Of a DNA stretch of 64,000 bases, positions 54,428 through 63,437 are shown one piece after another. The stretch comes from Streptomyces flaveolus. Its GTDB lineage: Bacteria > Actinomycetota > Actinomycetes > Streptomycetales > Streptomycetaceae. Below the pieces are notes generated by a model. The model made no database searches, was not told the DNA's origin, and saw nothing but the letters and a program-made list of their open reading frames with translations. The stretch's first letter is position 1. The number at the start of each line of letters is the position of its first letter. The translations under genes and the position numbers were made by a program. The stretch covers positions 186,001-250,000 of the forward strand of contig NZ_JNWV01000007.1 of the NCBI RefSeq assembly GCF_000716535.1, in the 5' to 3' direction.

Positions 54428-56506
54428 ATGCCTCCCGACCGCTGGCAGCAGCACAACATCACCTTCGTCGACCGGGAGAGCGCCCGGCGCGCCATCGCTG
54501 AACGACTCGGCCCCGCCCTGATCGAGGCCGAGACTGACGGGCAGCTCACCGGCTGGTGGTTCATGAATAAGCAGCCCTGGCCGCTGCGTTACCTCGCCGA
54601 CAAGCCCTCACCAGCCATCGAGTCGCTTCTGAGCGATCTCATCGGCGACGGTGTGGCCGTGTCGTGCCTGCCCTGCGTCTACGAGCCCGAGACCGACACC
54701 TTCGGCGGTACGGAGGCCATGGACGCAGCCCACGAACTGTTCCACAACGATTCCCGTCACCTGCTCACCTACAAGCTGAGCCCGATGCACTTGGGACGCC
54801 GGGAGACCGCCGTCCTGCTCGCGAGCGCCATGATGCGCGGTGCCGGACTCGACTGGTTCGAGCAGGGTGATGTATGGGCGAAGGTCGCGGCCCTTCGGCC
54901 GGCCACCGCTCCACAACCACCCGAACGCGCCGCCGAACTGGCCCCGGCCATGCAGAAGCTCATGACCGCCGACGCCCACAGCCTCTGCCACCCGGGTGGC
55001 CCACTCCACGCGCACGAGGAATGGGTGACCGCCTTCGAACGGGCCGGAGCCACGCTCGCCGAACTCGCAGGCCGCGGCGCCCTCACTCGTGGCCTGCGAG
55101 CCGTCATTGCCCATCACGTGATCTTCCACGCCAACCGCGCCGGTCTCCTCCGGGACGACCAGAGCGCCCTGTCCCACATCGCACGAGAGGTAGTCATGGG
55201 AACGAGTGACCACACTGAGTCGCCCACCGAGGCAACGGCCGACATCGATAGCGTCAGCGCGGTGAACACCGACACGATCACCACCCCCACGGCGGACGCC
55301 GAGCGCCTCCGCAACGTCCTTGTCGACCAGCTCCGTGCGGACGGACACGCCCGCACGCCCGCCGTCGAGACCGCGTTGCGGACCGTGCCCCGCCACGTGT
55401 TCGTGCCCGAGGCGTCGCTCGAAGACGCCTACGCCAACGCACCCGTGCACATCAAGTACGACACCGACGGCACGTCCATCTCCTGCGCCTCCCAACCGGG
55501 CGTCGTCGCCCTCATGTTGGACCAGCTCGATGCCCAGCCCGGCGAGCGCATCCTCGAACTCGGTGCCGGCACCGGCTACAACGCCGGTCTGCTCGCCCAC
55601 CTGGTCGGCGAGAACGGGCACGTGACCACCCTCGACGTCGACGACGACCTCGTGGAGGGTGCCCGCACGCACCTCGCCGCCGCCGGAATCACCAACGTCG
55701 AGGCCGTGACCCGCGACGGGGCCCTCGGCTACGCCGAAGCAGCGCCGTACGACCGGATCATCGCCACCGTCGGCGCGCACGGCGTACCGCACGCCTGGCT
55801 GCAGCAGCTCGCGCCCGGCGGCCGGCTCCTCGTCCCCCAGCGCCTCAAGGGCACCGTCTCCCGCTCCATCGCCTACGAGCAGCGCGACGGCCGGTGGGCG
55901 TCCCTCGGCAGCGAGATGAACACCTTCATGCCGCTTCGGCGGGGCATCGCTGACGACGACCGCCGAGTGATCCCTCTCAGTACGGACGGCGCCGTACGAC
56001 TCCAGGCCCCCGCCGGGCTCAACATCGACGCCGACGCCCTCGCGGGCGTACTTGACCAGCCGCGCACCGAAGAGTGGACCGGCATGACGGTCCGCGCCAT
56101 GGAGTCACCGGAGTGGATGGAACTGTTCGTCACCTGCTCCATGCCCTCCGGCCTGATCCGGATGCTGTTCCCTCAGAGCGCCAAGGGCACTCTGCTCACC
56201 GAGGACCCCTACCCATCGTCGACCGCGGTCGTCGACAAGGGTGCCGTCACCTACCTCGCCCGGCGCCTGTCGAAGAAGACTCCCGAGGGTGGCAAGCTCT
56301 GGGAGTTCGGCGTCATCGGCCACGGCCCCGGCAGCGACGAGCTGGCCGCGAAGGTCGCCGACACCATCCGTACCTGGGACAGGGAGTACCGAGGTCGTGA
56401 GGCCACGTTCGAGATCCAGCCCCTCGACGCCCCTCAGATCGAGCGGCGCCCGGGTCTCTTCGCCCTCGACACGCCGCTGAACCGCATCGTCGTCGACTGG
56501 CGATGA
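54428..56506 (+). CDS. FxLD-system methyltransferase fused to thiopeptide-type bacteriocin domain
   Basis: A 692-residue protein from ATG 54428 (GAAGGA upstream). Residues about 1-250 form a second elimination-type domain (TGWWFMNKQPWPLRYL, CLPCVYEPETDTFGGTEAMD, DRR-like RRETAVLLASAMMRGAGLDW). Residues about 290-480 are a protein-isoaspartate O-methyltransferase: ALRTVPRHVFVPEA, LELGAGTGYNAGLLAHLVG, LAPGGRLLVPQ. Related lanthipeptide enzymes methylate a core Asp, which then forms aspartimide or isoaspartate. It is the diagnostic enzyme of FxLD clusters. Confidence 0.92.
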   Translation: MPPDRWQQHNITFVDRESARRAIAERLGPALIEAETDGQLTGWWFMNKQPWPLRYLADKPSPAIESLLSDLIGDGVAVSCLPCVYEPETDTFGGTEAMDAAHELFHNDSRHLLTYKLSPMHLGRRETAVLLASAMMRGAGLDWFEQGDVWAKVAALRPATAPQPPERAAELAPAMQKLMTADAHSLCHPGGPLHAHEEWVTAFERAGATLAELAGRGALTRGLRAVIAHHVIFHANRAGLLRDDQSALSHIAREVVMGTSDHTESPTEATADIDSVSAVNTDTITTPTADAERLRNVLVDQLRADGHARTPAVETALRTVPRHVFVPEASLEDAYANAPVHIKYDTDGTSISCASQPGVVALMLDQLDAQPGERILELGAGTGYNAGLLAHLVGENGHVTTLDVDDDLVEGARTHLAAAGITNVEAVTRDGALGYAEAAPYDRIIATVGAHGVPHAWLQQLAPGGRLLVPQRLKGTVSRSIAYEQRDGRWASLGSEMNTFMPLRRGIADDDRRVIPLSTDGAVRLQAPAGLNIDADALAGVLDQPRTEEWTGMTVRAMESPEWMELFVTCSMPSGLIRMLFPQSAKGTLLTEDPYPSSTAVVDKGAVTYLARRLSKKTPEGGKLWEFGVIGHGPGSDELAAKVADTIRTWDREYRGREATFEIQPLDAPQIERRPGLFALDTPLNRIVVDWR

Positions 56507-56595
56507 CGCCCCACGCGTAGCGGACGATGCCCGTCGGCACACGGCTGGCGGGCACCGTCGCTTCAGCAGTCCTCACTCTCGACCCCGGGGGATCC

Positions 56596-57729
56596 ATGGA
56601 CCCGCACGGCCCCATAGCCCAGCGCTTCCCGCTCGTCGCCCGATTCCGCCCCGCCTGCCTGCCCCTGCCTGCACGCGTAAGGGCACTCGTCGATCTGGCC
56701 GACACTGCGGTGGAAGAGACCGACCAGGGGCTCGCATCGGCCGTCTACAACCAGGCCGCGCTCATCGCCTCCGACCTCGACCTCCCCGACCTCGCCCGCG
56801 AGATGTGCCACCAGCACGCCGCCGCCTACCTCCACGCCTGCCCCCTCCCCGGCATGAGCGCGATTCGAGGACTTGAACCGGTCGTCAATCTCGCTCGCCT
56901 CCAGATCCGCGCCGGCCACGCCGATGAGGGCCGTCAGCGACTCCTCAACCTGTACAAGGCCGTCGAGGCGGGCACAGCCGCCCGGTTCGAGGGCGTCAAC
57001 GTACCTGCGGACCTCACTGCGACCGGTGAAGACCGCCAGGAGGTTCGCGCATGGCTGTGGCGCGTCCTCCTCTCAGACGGCACGCGCACCCTCACCACCG
57101 AGGGGCGATGGGCCGAGGCGCTGGCGCACATCGAAGTCCACCATGGCATCGGAAAGCGGATGCTCGACGGTCGACAGGTCGCCGTGCTCGCCGCCCTCGC
57201 TGCGGGTGACACGGCGTGGGCAGCTGTCCTCCTTGCCGACACGATGCCCGGCGATCCGTGGGAGCAAGCCGTCACGGCATGCCTGACCGTTCTATGCCGC
57301 CGCGACGCCGGGCAGCCGATCGACGGCCACATGGCGGACCTGGTGACGGCCTACCTCGGAAGGAAGACCGAACCTGGGATGACCGTCTTCGATACCCGGC
57401 TCGGACTTACAGTCCTCGACGCGATCGGCTCCGCCGGGGCGCTCACCGCGCACCGTATCGTCGAGGACCTCCACCGCAGGACGACGGACGCCGAAGACGG
57501 CTACGCGGCCCGCGAGAACTTGGCTCATCCTCTGTTCACCGAGATCGCCACGGACCGGCAAGTGCAGGACTGTCGCGCGCTGGTGCGCGCCTGCGCCCTC
57601 GGTGTTGGGATCCTCCCGGACGAGCTGCGAGGAGAACTGACGGCGGCCCTGCGCGCCAGCGATAGCGTGATCCGGGAAAGCGTCGTGCGTTCCTCCGATC
57701 CCGGAGGAACGCAACCCCTGCGGTTCTGA
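56596..57729 (+). CDS. Helical-repeat protein at the end of the lanthipeptide operon
   Basis: A 377-residue protein from ATG 56596, with GGGGGA 3 bases upstream, the better start than ATG 56527. It is almost wholly alpha-helical with TPR-like pairs (LADTAVEETDQGLASAVYNQ, LARLQIRAGHADEGRQRLLN). No catalytic motif. Such proteins accompany many Streptomyces RiPP loci and may sense or assist. A terminator-like hairpin lies inside its last codons. Confidence 0.65.
   Translation: MDPHGPIAQRFPLVARFRPACLPLPARVRALVDLADTAVEETDQGLASAVYNQAALIASDLDLPDLAREMCHQHAAAYLHACPLPGMSAIRGLEPVVNLARLQIRAGHADEGRQRLLNLYKAVEAGTAARFEGVNVPADLTATGEDRQEVRAWLWRVLLSDGTRTLTTEGRWAEALAHIEVHHGIGKRMLDGRQVAVLAALAAGDTAWAAVLLADTMPGDPWEQAVTACLTVLCRRDAGQPIDGHMADLVTAYLGRKTEPGMTVFDTRLGLTVLDAIGSAGALTAHRIVEDLHRRTTDAEDGYAARENLAHPLFTEIATDRQVQDCRALVRACALGVGILPDELRGELTAALRASDSVIRESVVRSSDPGGTQPLRF
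57687..57712. terminator. Hairpin inside the 3' end of the last lanthipeptide-operon gene
   Basis: GCGTTCCTCCG and CGGAGGAACGC are perfect 11-base arms around ATCC, ending 17 bases before the last codon's end. The convergent relaxase gene stops at 57736, so it may end transcription from both sides. Confidence 0.7.
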
Positions 57730-57735
57730 CGGTGT

Positions 57736-59460
57736 CTACCGGCGCTGTCGGTGCTGCTGTTCGGTAGGCGATGGAGCCGCCGAAGGGGGCCGACTGTTTC
57801 CGGTCTGCTGAGTGGGGATCGAGCCTGCCATGGTCGACTGCAGGCGGGCAGCTTCTGCGCGGCGGTTGGGTGCTGGGTTTCGGCCGGTGTGCTGGATGCG
57901 GGTGATGAGCACGCGGGCGGGTTGGCGGGCGGTGGTCAGCTCGCGCTGGGCAGCGGCTTCCTTGAGGAGCTGGTGGGGTTGGTGGCCGCGGGCTTCGGCG
58001 TCGGCGAGGACGGTGGCGAGTGCGGGCCAGGCCGGGTCGGCGAGGATTCGCGCGGCGTGGTCGGGGACGGCTGCTCGTACGTCGCTGGCGAGAACGCGGC
58101 GGGCTTGATCCCTGGGGGGCCGGGCTGTGAGTTCGGCGAGCGTCGGGGCGAGGGCGCGGTCGGCGGCTGTCTGTAGGTGCTGGACGGCCTGGCGGGCGGC
58201 GTCGGCCTGGTGGGCGTGGTGCTTCGCTTCGTGCCAGCGTCCGGCGACGATGGCGGCCCAGACGAGGGCTGCGACCAGGGCGGCCAGGGCGCTGCCGTCG
58301 GGGCCGGTGGCGGTGTGGACGATGTCGCGTGCCGCGTTGCGCAGGGCGTAGGCGGCGCGGTCTTCCGCCCGGACCTGGGAGCGCTGGGCTCGGGCGAACG
58401 CCTTGGAGGCGGCCTGGAGTTCGGCGCGCAGATGGGCGGGTGCCTTCTGGGCGGTGGCTTCGATCAGTTCGCCGAGGGCGGTGATGTGGGCCTGGGCGTG
58501 GGTGTCGTTGGTGAGGTCGGTGAGGTCGGTGTGGAGGGTGTCGAGGGCGTTGGTGGCTTGGTGCCAGGGGGTGCTGGGGTGGTTGCGGCGGGCGGTGGGG
58601 TGTTCTTCGGGCTGGCTGGATTCGAGGCGGGCCTTGATTTTGGGCAGGGAGAGGTCGGGGGAGATCTTGCTTCCGGGGTGGTAGATCTGTTCGCCGGCCT
58701 CGTTGACGTCGCCGGGGCGGCCGGCGGCGTATCCCAGGAGGTCGCCTGACGAGCCGCGCCGGGTCTTGACCTCGATGCCGCTGGCTTCGAGGTAGGCGAT
58801 GAATTCCTCGGCGCCTGTCACGTGGGGGATGGCGGCGCGGATGCGGTCCTGGAGCCAGGCGGGGCTGGTCTGTTCCCAGCCGAGGCGTTCGGCCTTGTGC
58901 ATCTCGGCCTGGGTGGGGCGGCGGGCGCCGGTACGGTCGCCCTTCTTCAGGCGGCGCAGCCCGTAGTCCTTCTCGATCTCGCGGCAGGCGTCGCCGACGC
59001 GGAGGCCGCTGTCGTGGAGTTTGGGGCGGCGTCCGTCTTCGCGGACGGTGGTGGCGAGGATGTGGATGTGGTCGTCGGCGTGGCGGACGGCGATCCAGCG
59101 GCAGCCCAGGTCGTCACCGGCTGGCACGATGCCGGCGGCCTGGACGATGCGTTGGGAGATCTCTCCCCACTCGGCGTCGGAGAGGTAGCGGTCCTCGGGG
59201 GCGGCGCGGACGGGGCAGTGCCAGACGTGGTCGGTGACCGGCTTGCCGAACTCGCTGTTGCGCAGCTGCACGGGTTCGTCGAGGTAGCGGGCTAGTTCGG
59301 TGAGGGTGGCGTTCTCGTCGCGGCCGGGGTCGGGCATGCCGAGCAGCGCGAAGCCGGCCACGATGTGCGGGTCGAAGTGCTCGTCGTGGGTTCCGCGGCC
59401 GTAGAGGTAGGCGAGCAGGCCCCGGGTGTTGGTCCCGGCGGGCTTGATGGCGGCGATCAC
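57736..59460 (-). CDS. MOB-type relaxase
   Basis: A 574-residue protein from GTG 59460, overlapping the MobC-like stop (GTGA). The relaxase domain (about 1-210) has TRGLLAYLYGRGTHDEHFDP, VWHCPVRAAPEDR, and the histidine triad RHADDHIHILATTVREDG. The C-terminal half is helical and basic and ends in a Ser/Pro/Gln-rich tail. It should nick the element's oriT and pilot the DNA strand into the recipient. A catalytic Tyr is probably the one in LAYLYG. Confidence 0.9.
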   Translation of the reverse strand: MIAAIKPAGTNTRGLLAYLYGRGTHDEHFDPHIVAGFALLGMPDPGRDENATLTELARYLDEPVQLRNSEFGKPVTDHVWHCPVRAAPEDRYLSDAEWGEISQRIVQAAGIVPAGDDLGCRWIAVRHADDHIHILATTVREDGRRPKLHDSGLRVGDACREIEKDYGLRRLKKGDRTGARRPTQAEMHKAERLGWEQTSPAWLQDRIRAAIPHVTGAEEFIAYLEASGIEVKTRRGSSGDLLGYAAGRPGDVNEAGEQIYHPGSKISPDLSLPKIKARLESSQPEEHPTARRNHPSTPWHQATNALDTLHTDLTDLTNDTHAQAHITALGELIEATAQKAPAHLRAELQAASKAFARAQRSQVRAEDRAAYALRNAARDIVHTATGPDGSALAALVAALVWAAIVAGRWHEAKHHAHQADAARQAVQHLQTAADRALAPTLAELTARPPRDQARRVLASDVRAAVPDHAARILADPAWPALATVLADAEARGHQPHQLLKEAAAQRELTTARQPARVLITRIQHTGRNPAPNRRAEAARLQSTMAGSIPTQQTGNSRPPSAAPSPTEQQHRQRR

Positions 59461-60188
59461 GCTGTCCCGGCCTCCTCCGGGTCGGCGGGCGGGCGCAGGG
59501 CCTCGGCGATCAGCTCCAGCAGGTGGTGGAGTTCGCTGAGGCGTTGGCGTATGTCGGGTGGGGTGTGGTCGCTGTTGAGGGCGCGGGCGATCTGGTTGAT
59601 GTTGACGCCGATCCGGTTGAGCTGGCGCAGGACCTGGGCGCGGAAGATGTGGGTGCGGCGGCGGTCTTCGGACAGGGGCAGGTTGGCGGTGAACCGGCCG
59701 GTGATGAAGGCGAGGACGATGTCGGCGGCGAAGCCGGAGTCGCCCTTGTAGCCGTGCTCGGCAGCGGCCTCCTGGAGACGGGCTCGCTGGTCGCCGGTGA
59801 AGCGCAGCGGGCCGACACGGTCGTTGCGCTTGGTGCCGGTGAAGCGGCGGATCGTGGGCTGCACGCTCTGCACGGCAGGCTCGCCGACGACGACGGCGCT
59901 GTCTTCGGGGCGCAGGACGGCTCGCTGGACGGAGTGCAGCGTGTCCAGGTCAGAGCCGCCCTCGGCCCCGACCCCCTGGTCCGGCGCCCCCTGGTGCTGG
60001 GCCGTCTCCGCCACCCCTGGGGCGGAGATCCCCGACGTCCGGCCTTGAGTCGGACTCGGGGTACTACTGGCTCCGGCAGGGGCAGCCCGTCCGAACGCGC
60101 GGCGCAAACGCTCCATCAGCGTAGGGGACTTCGTCAGCGGCAGCGGCTCGTCGGGAGTGTGGTCGGAGCGGTGCGGGTCGTGCGTCAC
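59457..60188 (-). CDS. MobC-like mobilization accessory protein
   Basis: A 243-residue protein from GTG 60188. The N-terminal 110 residues are Pro/Ser-rich linker. The C-terminus has the MobC pattern: VGPLRFTGDQRARLQEAAAE, then RAQVLRQLNRIGVNINQIAR and LNSDHTPPDIRQRLSELHHL. MobC proteins bind oriT next to the relaxase and open the DNA. It overlaps the relaxase gene by 4 bases, so both are made together. Confidence 0.85.
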   Translation of the reverse strand: MTHDPHRSDHTPDEPLPLTKSPTLMERLRRAFGRAAPAGASSTPSPTQGRTSGISAPGVAETAQHQGAPDQGVGAEGGSDLDTLHSVQRAVLRPEDSAVVVGEPAVQSVQPTIRRFTGTKRNDRVGPLRFTGDQRARLQEAAAEHGYKGDSGFAADIVLAFITGRFTANLPLSEDRRRTHIFRAQVLRQLNRIGVNINQIARALNSDHTPPDIRQRLSELHHLLELIAEALRPPADPEEAGTA

Positions 60189-60358
60189 GGGCGGTTCTCC
60201 GGAAAGGGCGGGGGCAGGCGGGTCGGCGGGGAGGACTGGGGGAGTAGCTGGTGGCCGGCACTCCATCCACAGGTGTGGATATGCGTGTGGCGAGCGGTGC
60301 GGTGGTCGGCTGGCCGGGGTGACCGGAAGGGGTTCCGGTCACCCCGCTGGGTTTCCGG

Positions 60359-61153
60359 TCAGCCGCTGCTCGGACCGGTCTTGGCGGCGGCTTCGATTTC
60401 GGACCGGAGCATCTCCATCACCTCGGTCTGCCGCTGACTGCCGATCGTCAAGTCCCTGTCCTTGACGGCCTTCCGGAGAAGAGAGCGGCTGAGTGTGCCG
60501 TGCTCAGCGAGGGCGATCCGGCCGATCTTCACGAGTTCCGCGAGCGTGGCCTTGGGCGGACGACCACCGCGCGGCTTGGTCTCCGAAACCTCGGGCGGCG
60601 GTTCCGGCGGCTGGACGGAACCGGCGGTCGGAGGCTCAGCAGGCCGGACCGGCTCGGCCAGTGGCTTGGCGGGCGCGGTGACCGGTGGTTCCGGCGCCTG
60701 GACGGGCGCGGCGTCCAGGTGGTCGGCAGGTTGGTCGACCAGTTGGTGGATCTGCCGCATCAGGACGCCGAAGGCCAGTAGCGCGGCTGTTGGGGGAACC
60801 GCGGCGACCACGTAGTCGAGGAGGGGCACGGCGCTGGCGTTGCCCGTGCCGCTGACCCCGGCCACGTTGAGTGCGATGGAGCCGACCGATCCGGTGGCGG
60901 TGAGAGCGATTGCCCAGCCGTCGGTCACCCGGCGCAGGCCCGCGCGGAGCATGAGCAGTTCGCCCGCGACGATGAAGGCATCCAGGGTGGCCGGCCAGGC
61001 CCACTGGCGGACCGGGGAGCTCTTGAGGCCGTGCTGTCCGGCGACCTCTGCGAGATGCGCGTACGACAGCCAGAACCCGCCGGCGGTGAGCGCCACGATG
61101 ACAACGCCCGCCGCCATGAGCGCGTACCGCTCGGCCGCCTGCTTGGTCATCAT
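60359..61153 (-). CDS. DUF2637 membrane protein (Spd-like transfer/spread protein)
   Basis: About 264 residues from ATG 61153; TTG 61210 with GGAG upstream is an alternative. Four membrane helices occupy residues about 10-35, 50-70, 78-98 and 105-128. A Pro/Ala linker and a small C-terminal helix-turn-helix-like segment follow (ALAEHGTLSRSLLRKAV). DUF2637 proteins are typical of actinomycete plasmids and integrative elements and are thought to aid spread in mycelium. Confidence 0.8.
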   Translation of the reverse strand: MMTKQAAERYALMAAGVVIVALTAGGFWLSYAHLAEVAGQHGLKSSPVRQWAWPATLDAFIVAGELLMLRAGLRRVTDGWAIALTATGSVGSIALNVAGVSGTGNASAVPLLDYVVAAVPPTAALLAFGVLMRQIHQLVDQPADHLDAAPVQAPEPPVTAPAKPLAEPVRPAEPPTAGSVQPPEPPPEVSETKPRGGRPPKATLAELVKIGRIALAEHGTLSRSLLRKAVKDRDLTIGSQRQTEVMEMLRSEIEAAAKTGPSSG

Positions 61154-61231
61154 CGGCCGCCCTTCGCCAGGGCGATGGTCCCGGTGGGTGGGTGTGGAGA
61201 GGGTGGTCAAGCGGGGTTTCTCCTGGGTAGT

Positions 61232-61571
61232 AGCGTGGTCCGTCTTTGCCGTCTTGGCCGTTGCAAGCGCAGGTCAGGAGCGGTACGGCAGGGGGGTCGG
61301 TGTTCCGTCCTGGCGGCGCTGGCGCGTCTTGGGGCCGCACGGCCGGTGGGGCTGCGGTTCGGTGGCCGTGGAGGGATCGGATCCGTCTTGCCGTCCCGGC
61401 CGACAGCACCGTGACCTGCGGTGATACGGCGGGGACGCGCGGGACGGCACGAGACGGATCCGGGCAGCGTCCGGTTGGTGGCAGCGCGGTCGTCATGATT
61501 GCGTTGCCGTCTTGCTCCCGGTTTCCGTCCCAGCCGTATGCCGTTTGACCTGCGGGATCACGGCAGGGACG
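61232..61571. repeat. Three imperfect repeats in a 390-base non-coding region
   Basis: Related units lie at about 61232-61290, 61378-61437 and 61505-61571. Each has a CCGTCTTGCC-type block followed by a GACCTGCGG/ACGGCAGGGACG-type block; the last two copies are 134 bases apart. No supported gene lies at 61,211-61,600. The position suggests an origin of replication or transfer. Confidence 0.55.
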
Positions 61572-61600
61572 GCAGGGACGGTCACCGGGGGAGGCGGTGC

Positions 61601-62884
61601 TCAGCCCGAGGAGGGGGCTGGCTCGGCGTTCACTGAGTGAACGGTGGGGCAGTAGCGCCGCCAGGCGTCGAGGAACTTGTTGCGCATGTAGCCCTTGCGC
61701 TGGGTTCCGTCGGCCAGACGGACGTTGCCGGGCTTGATGTCGTACCGGCGCAGCATCGCCGCCAGTTCGCGGGCGGTCAGCCCGTTGCGCCCCCATTCCG
61801 CCCACGGGCTCTCGGCGTTCTGCCGCAGGAGGTGCAGCAGTTCGTCCGTGGAGAGGCTGTCGACCTCGCGCTGGGCGACGAAGACCCTGCGGATGTCGGC
61901 GAGGATACGGGCCTCGCCGGGCTGGTCCTCCTCAGCCTCGACCTCCGCAGCCACCATCCCCGCACACGCCTCGCGAGCCCGGCGGGGCCAGGACCCGGCG
62001 GCAAGGTCGGCGACAATGATCAAGGGTTCCCAGGTGTCAGCTGCCCGGTCCTCCACCGGCATGTCCGGCTCCAGATCCGCCGCCTCGTCCAGCAGCGGCC
62101 TGGCCCAAGCGGCAATACGGTCCCGCAGATCATGGAGGGCTGGGATGTCGCGGCGGGAGCGGAAGGGCTTGACGCTCTCGCCCTCGGCCCGGCGGCGCAT
62201 CCGGATGACGACCGACCGGTCCATGATCGTGTCGGGCAGGTCGCCGATCCCCGCGAGGGCAGCCATGGCGAAGGTGGCGAACCGGTGCGGGGTGTGGTCG
62301 TTGCCGACGACCCGGGTGACATACCGGTTGCGCTGGTGGCCGGCGTTGAGCAGGCCACGCATCTCCTCGTTCTTCTCCGCCTGCTTCGGCGTGCCGAAGA
62401 TAGTGTCCGCCTCATCCACCAGGAGCGTGGGCGGCTCGTCAGTGATAGAGCGGAAGACCGCCGCCGGCGTGGTGTTGATAGTGAGCATCGGCTCGTGAAC
62501 CGTCTCGGTCAGCACGTCCAGCAGCCGTGACTTGCCACACCGCTTCGCAGGCCCCACCACCGCCAGGCGCGGGGCGTGCTGCCACGCGGGCTGCAGGTGG
62601 GTCGCCGCCACCCACAGCGTGACCGCGTCCAGCGCCTGCTGGGAGGGCAGGATCACGAACTGGGCTACCTGGGCACGCAGTTCGTTCAGCAGCTCAGAGC
62701 CATACGTCGGCGCAGGGTCCGGCACCGCCTCCTCGGCGGGCTGATCCACCGGAACCGTATCCGGCGCCCGCTCATCGGCCTCCGGGCCGGCTTCGGGCGC
62801 GTGGCCGGGTCGGCCGGGCACCGCGACCGTCGGCCATGCGGCTTTGCCGGGTGCGGAATGCGGCTCGGGTGTCGTAGGTTGCAC
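61601..62884 (-). CDS. DUF3631 P-loop ATPase, probable replication protein of the element
   Basis: A 427-residue protein from GTG 62884, fixed by AAGGAG 7 bases upstream. The ATPase region has Walker A-like VVGPAKRCGKSRLLDVL (about residue 98), Walker B LLVDEADTIFG, and the sensor/arginine region GIGDLPDTIMDRSVVIRMRR. The C-terminal DUF3631 domain ends at about residue 400 with LRRYDIKPGNVRLADG. Such proteins are found in actinobacterial elements as helicase-like replication or mobilization factors. Confidence 0.82.
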   Translation of the reverse strand: MQPTTPEPHSAPGKAAWPTVAVPGRPGHAPEAGPEADERAPDTVPVDQPAEEAVPDPAPTYGSELLNELRAQVAQFVILPSQQALDAVTLWVAATHLQPAWQHAPRLAVVGPAKRCGKSRLLDVLTETVHEPMLTINTTPAAVFRSITDEPPTLLVDEADTIFGTPKQAEKNEEMRGLLNAGHQRNRYVTRVVGNDHTPHRFATFAMAALAGIGDLPDTIMDRSVVIRMRRRAEGESVKPFRSRRDIPALHDLRDRIAAWARPLLDEAADLEPDMPVEDRAADTWEPLIIVADLAAGSWPRRAREACAGMVAAEVEAEEDQPGEARILADIRRVFVAQREVDSLSTDELLHLLRQNAESPWAEWGRNGLTARELAAMLRRYDIKPGNVRLADGTQRKGYMRNKFLDAWRRYCPTVHSVNAEPAPSSG

Positions 62885-63111
62885 AGGGCAGCTCCTTATC
62901 CGGTGACGTCGGGCATGCAGGCCCGACTCACGCAGGTCGTTCGTTGGAATGCGGGCAGTGGAGTGTGCGGAGCCTCCGGCGTTGGCGCGCCGGGGGCTTT
63001 CTCGCTTCCTTGGCCGGGGCGAGGGAACACGGACAGTACGTCCACGCCCCGACACAGTCCAGCGTTTCTGTGTCAGCTCAGCGCAGAAGCGTCTGCTATG
63101 GGCTCGGGCGG

Positions 63112-63342
63112 TCATGCGGCCAGGCCGAGCAGGTTCAACAGGTCGGCGGTCACGACGCGGTACGCCTTGCCCAGCCGCAGGACCTTGCACGGGTACTGGC
63201 CGCGCTTGGCCAGCTCGTAACCCTTGCTCCGCCCCAGGCCCAGCGCCCGGTTGCCGGTGTCCAGGTCAACGGCAGCGGGCAGGGCCAGCAGCTCTTCTCG
63301 CGTCATGCCCTTGGGCTGCTCGGCGGTGTCGTTGTTGCGCAT
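63112..63342 (-). CDS. Excisionase-like helix-turn-helix protein
   Basis: A 76-residue protein from ATG 63342 with GGAG 6 bases upstream. It follows the MerR/AlpA-type excisionase pattern: NRALGLGRSKGYELAKRGQY, then VLRLGKAYRVVTADL. It should bend or bind the att DNA to favour excision, or regulate the neighbouring genes. The 226 bases between it and the DUF3631 gene hold no supported gene. Confidence 0.8.
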   Translation of the reverse strand: MRNNDTAEQPKGMTREELLALPAAVDLDTGNRALGLGRSKGYELAKRGQYPCKVLRLGKAYRVVTADLLNLLGLAA

Positions 63343-63437
63343 CCAGTGCTCCGCTCATGAGTGAGCCCTCGGCGAACGCGGCATCACGTCCGGCTCCAGG
63401 CGATCACTAACCATCATCGGGAAGCTAATGTGTCTTC

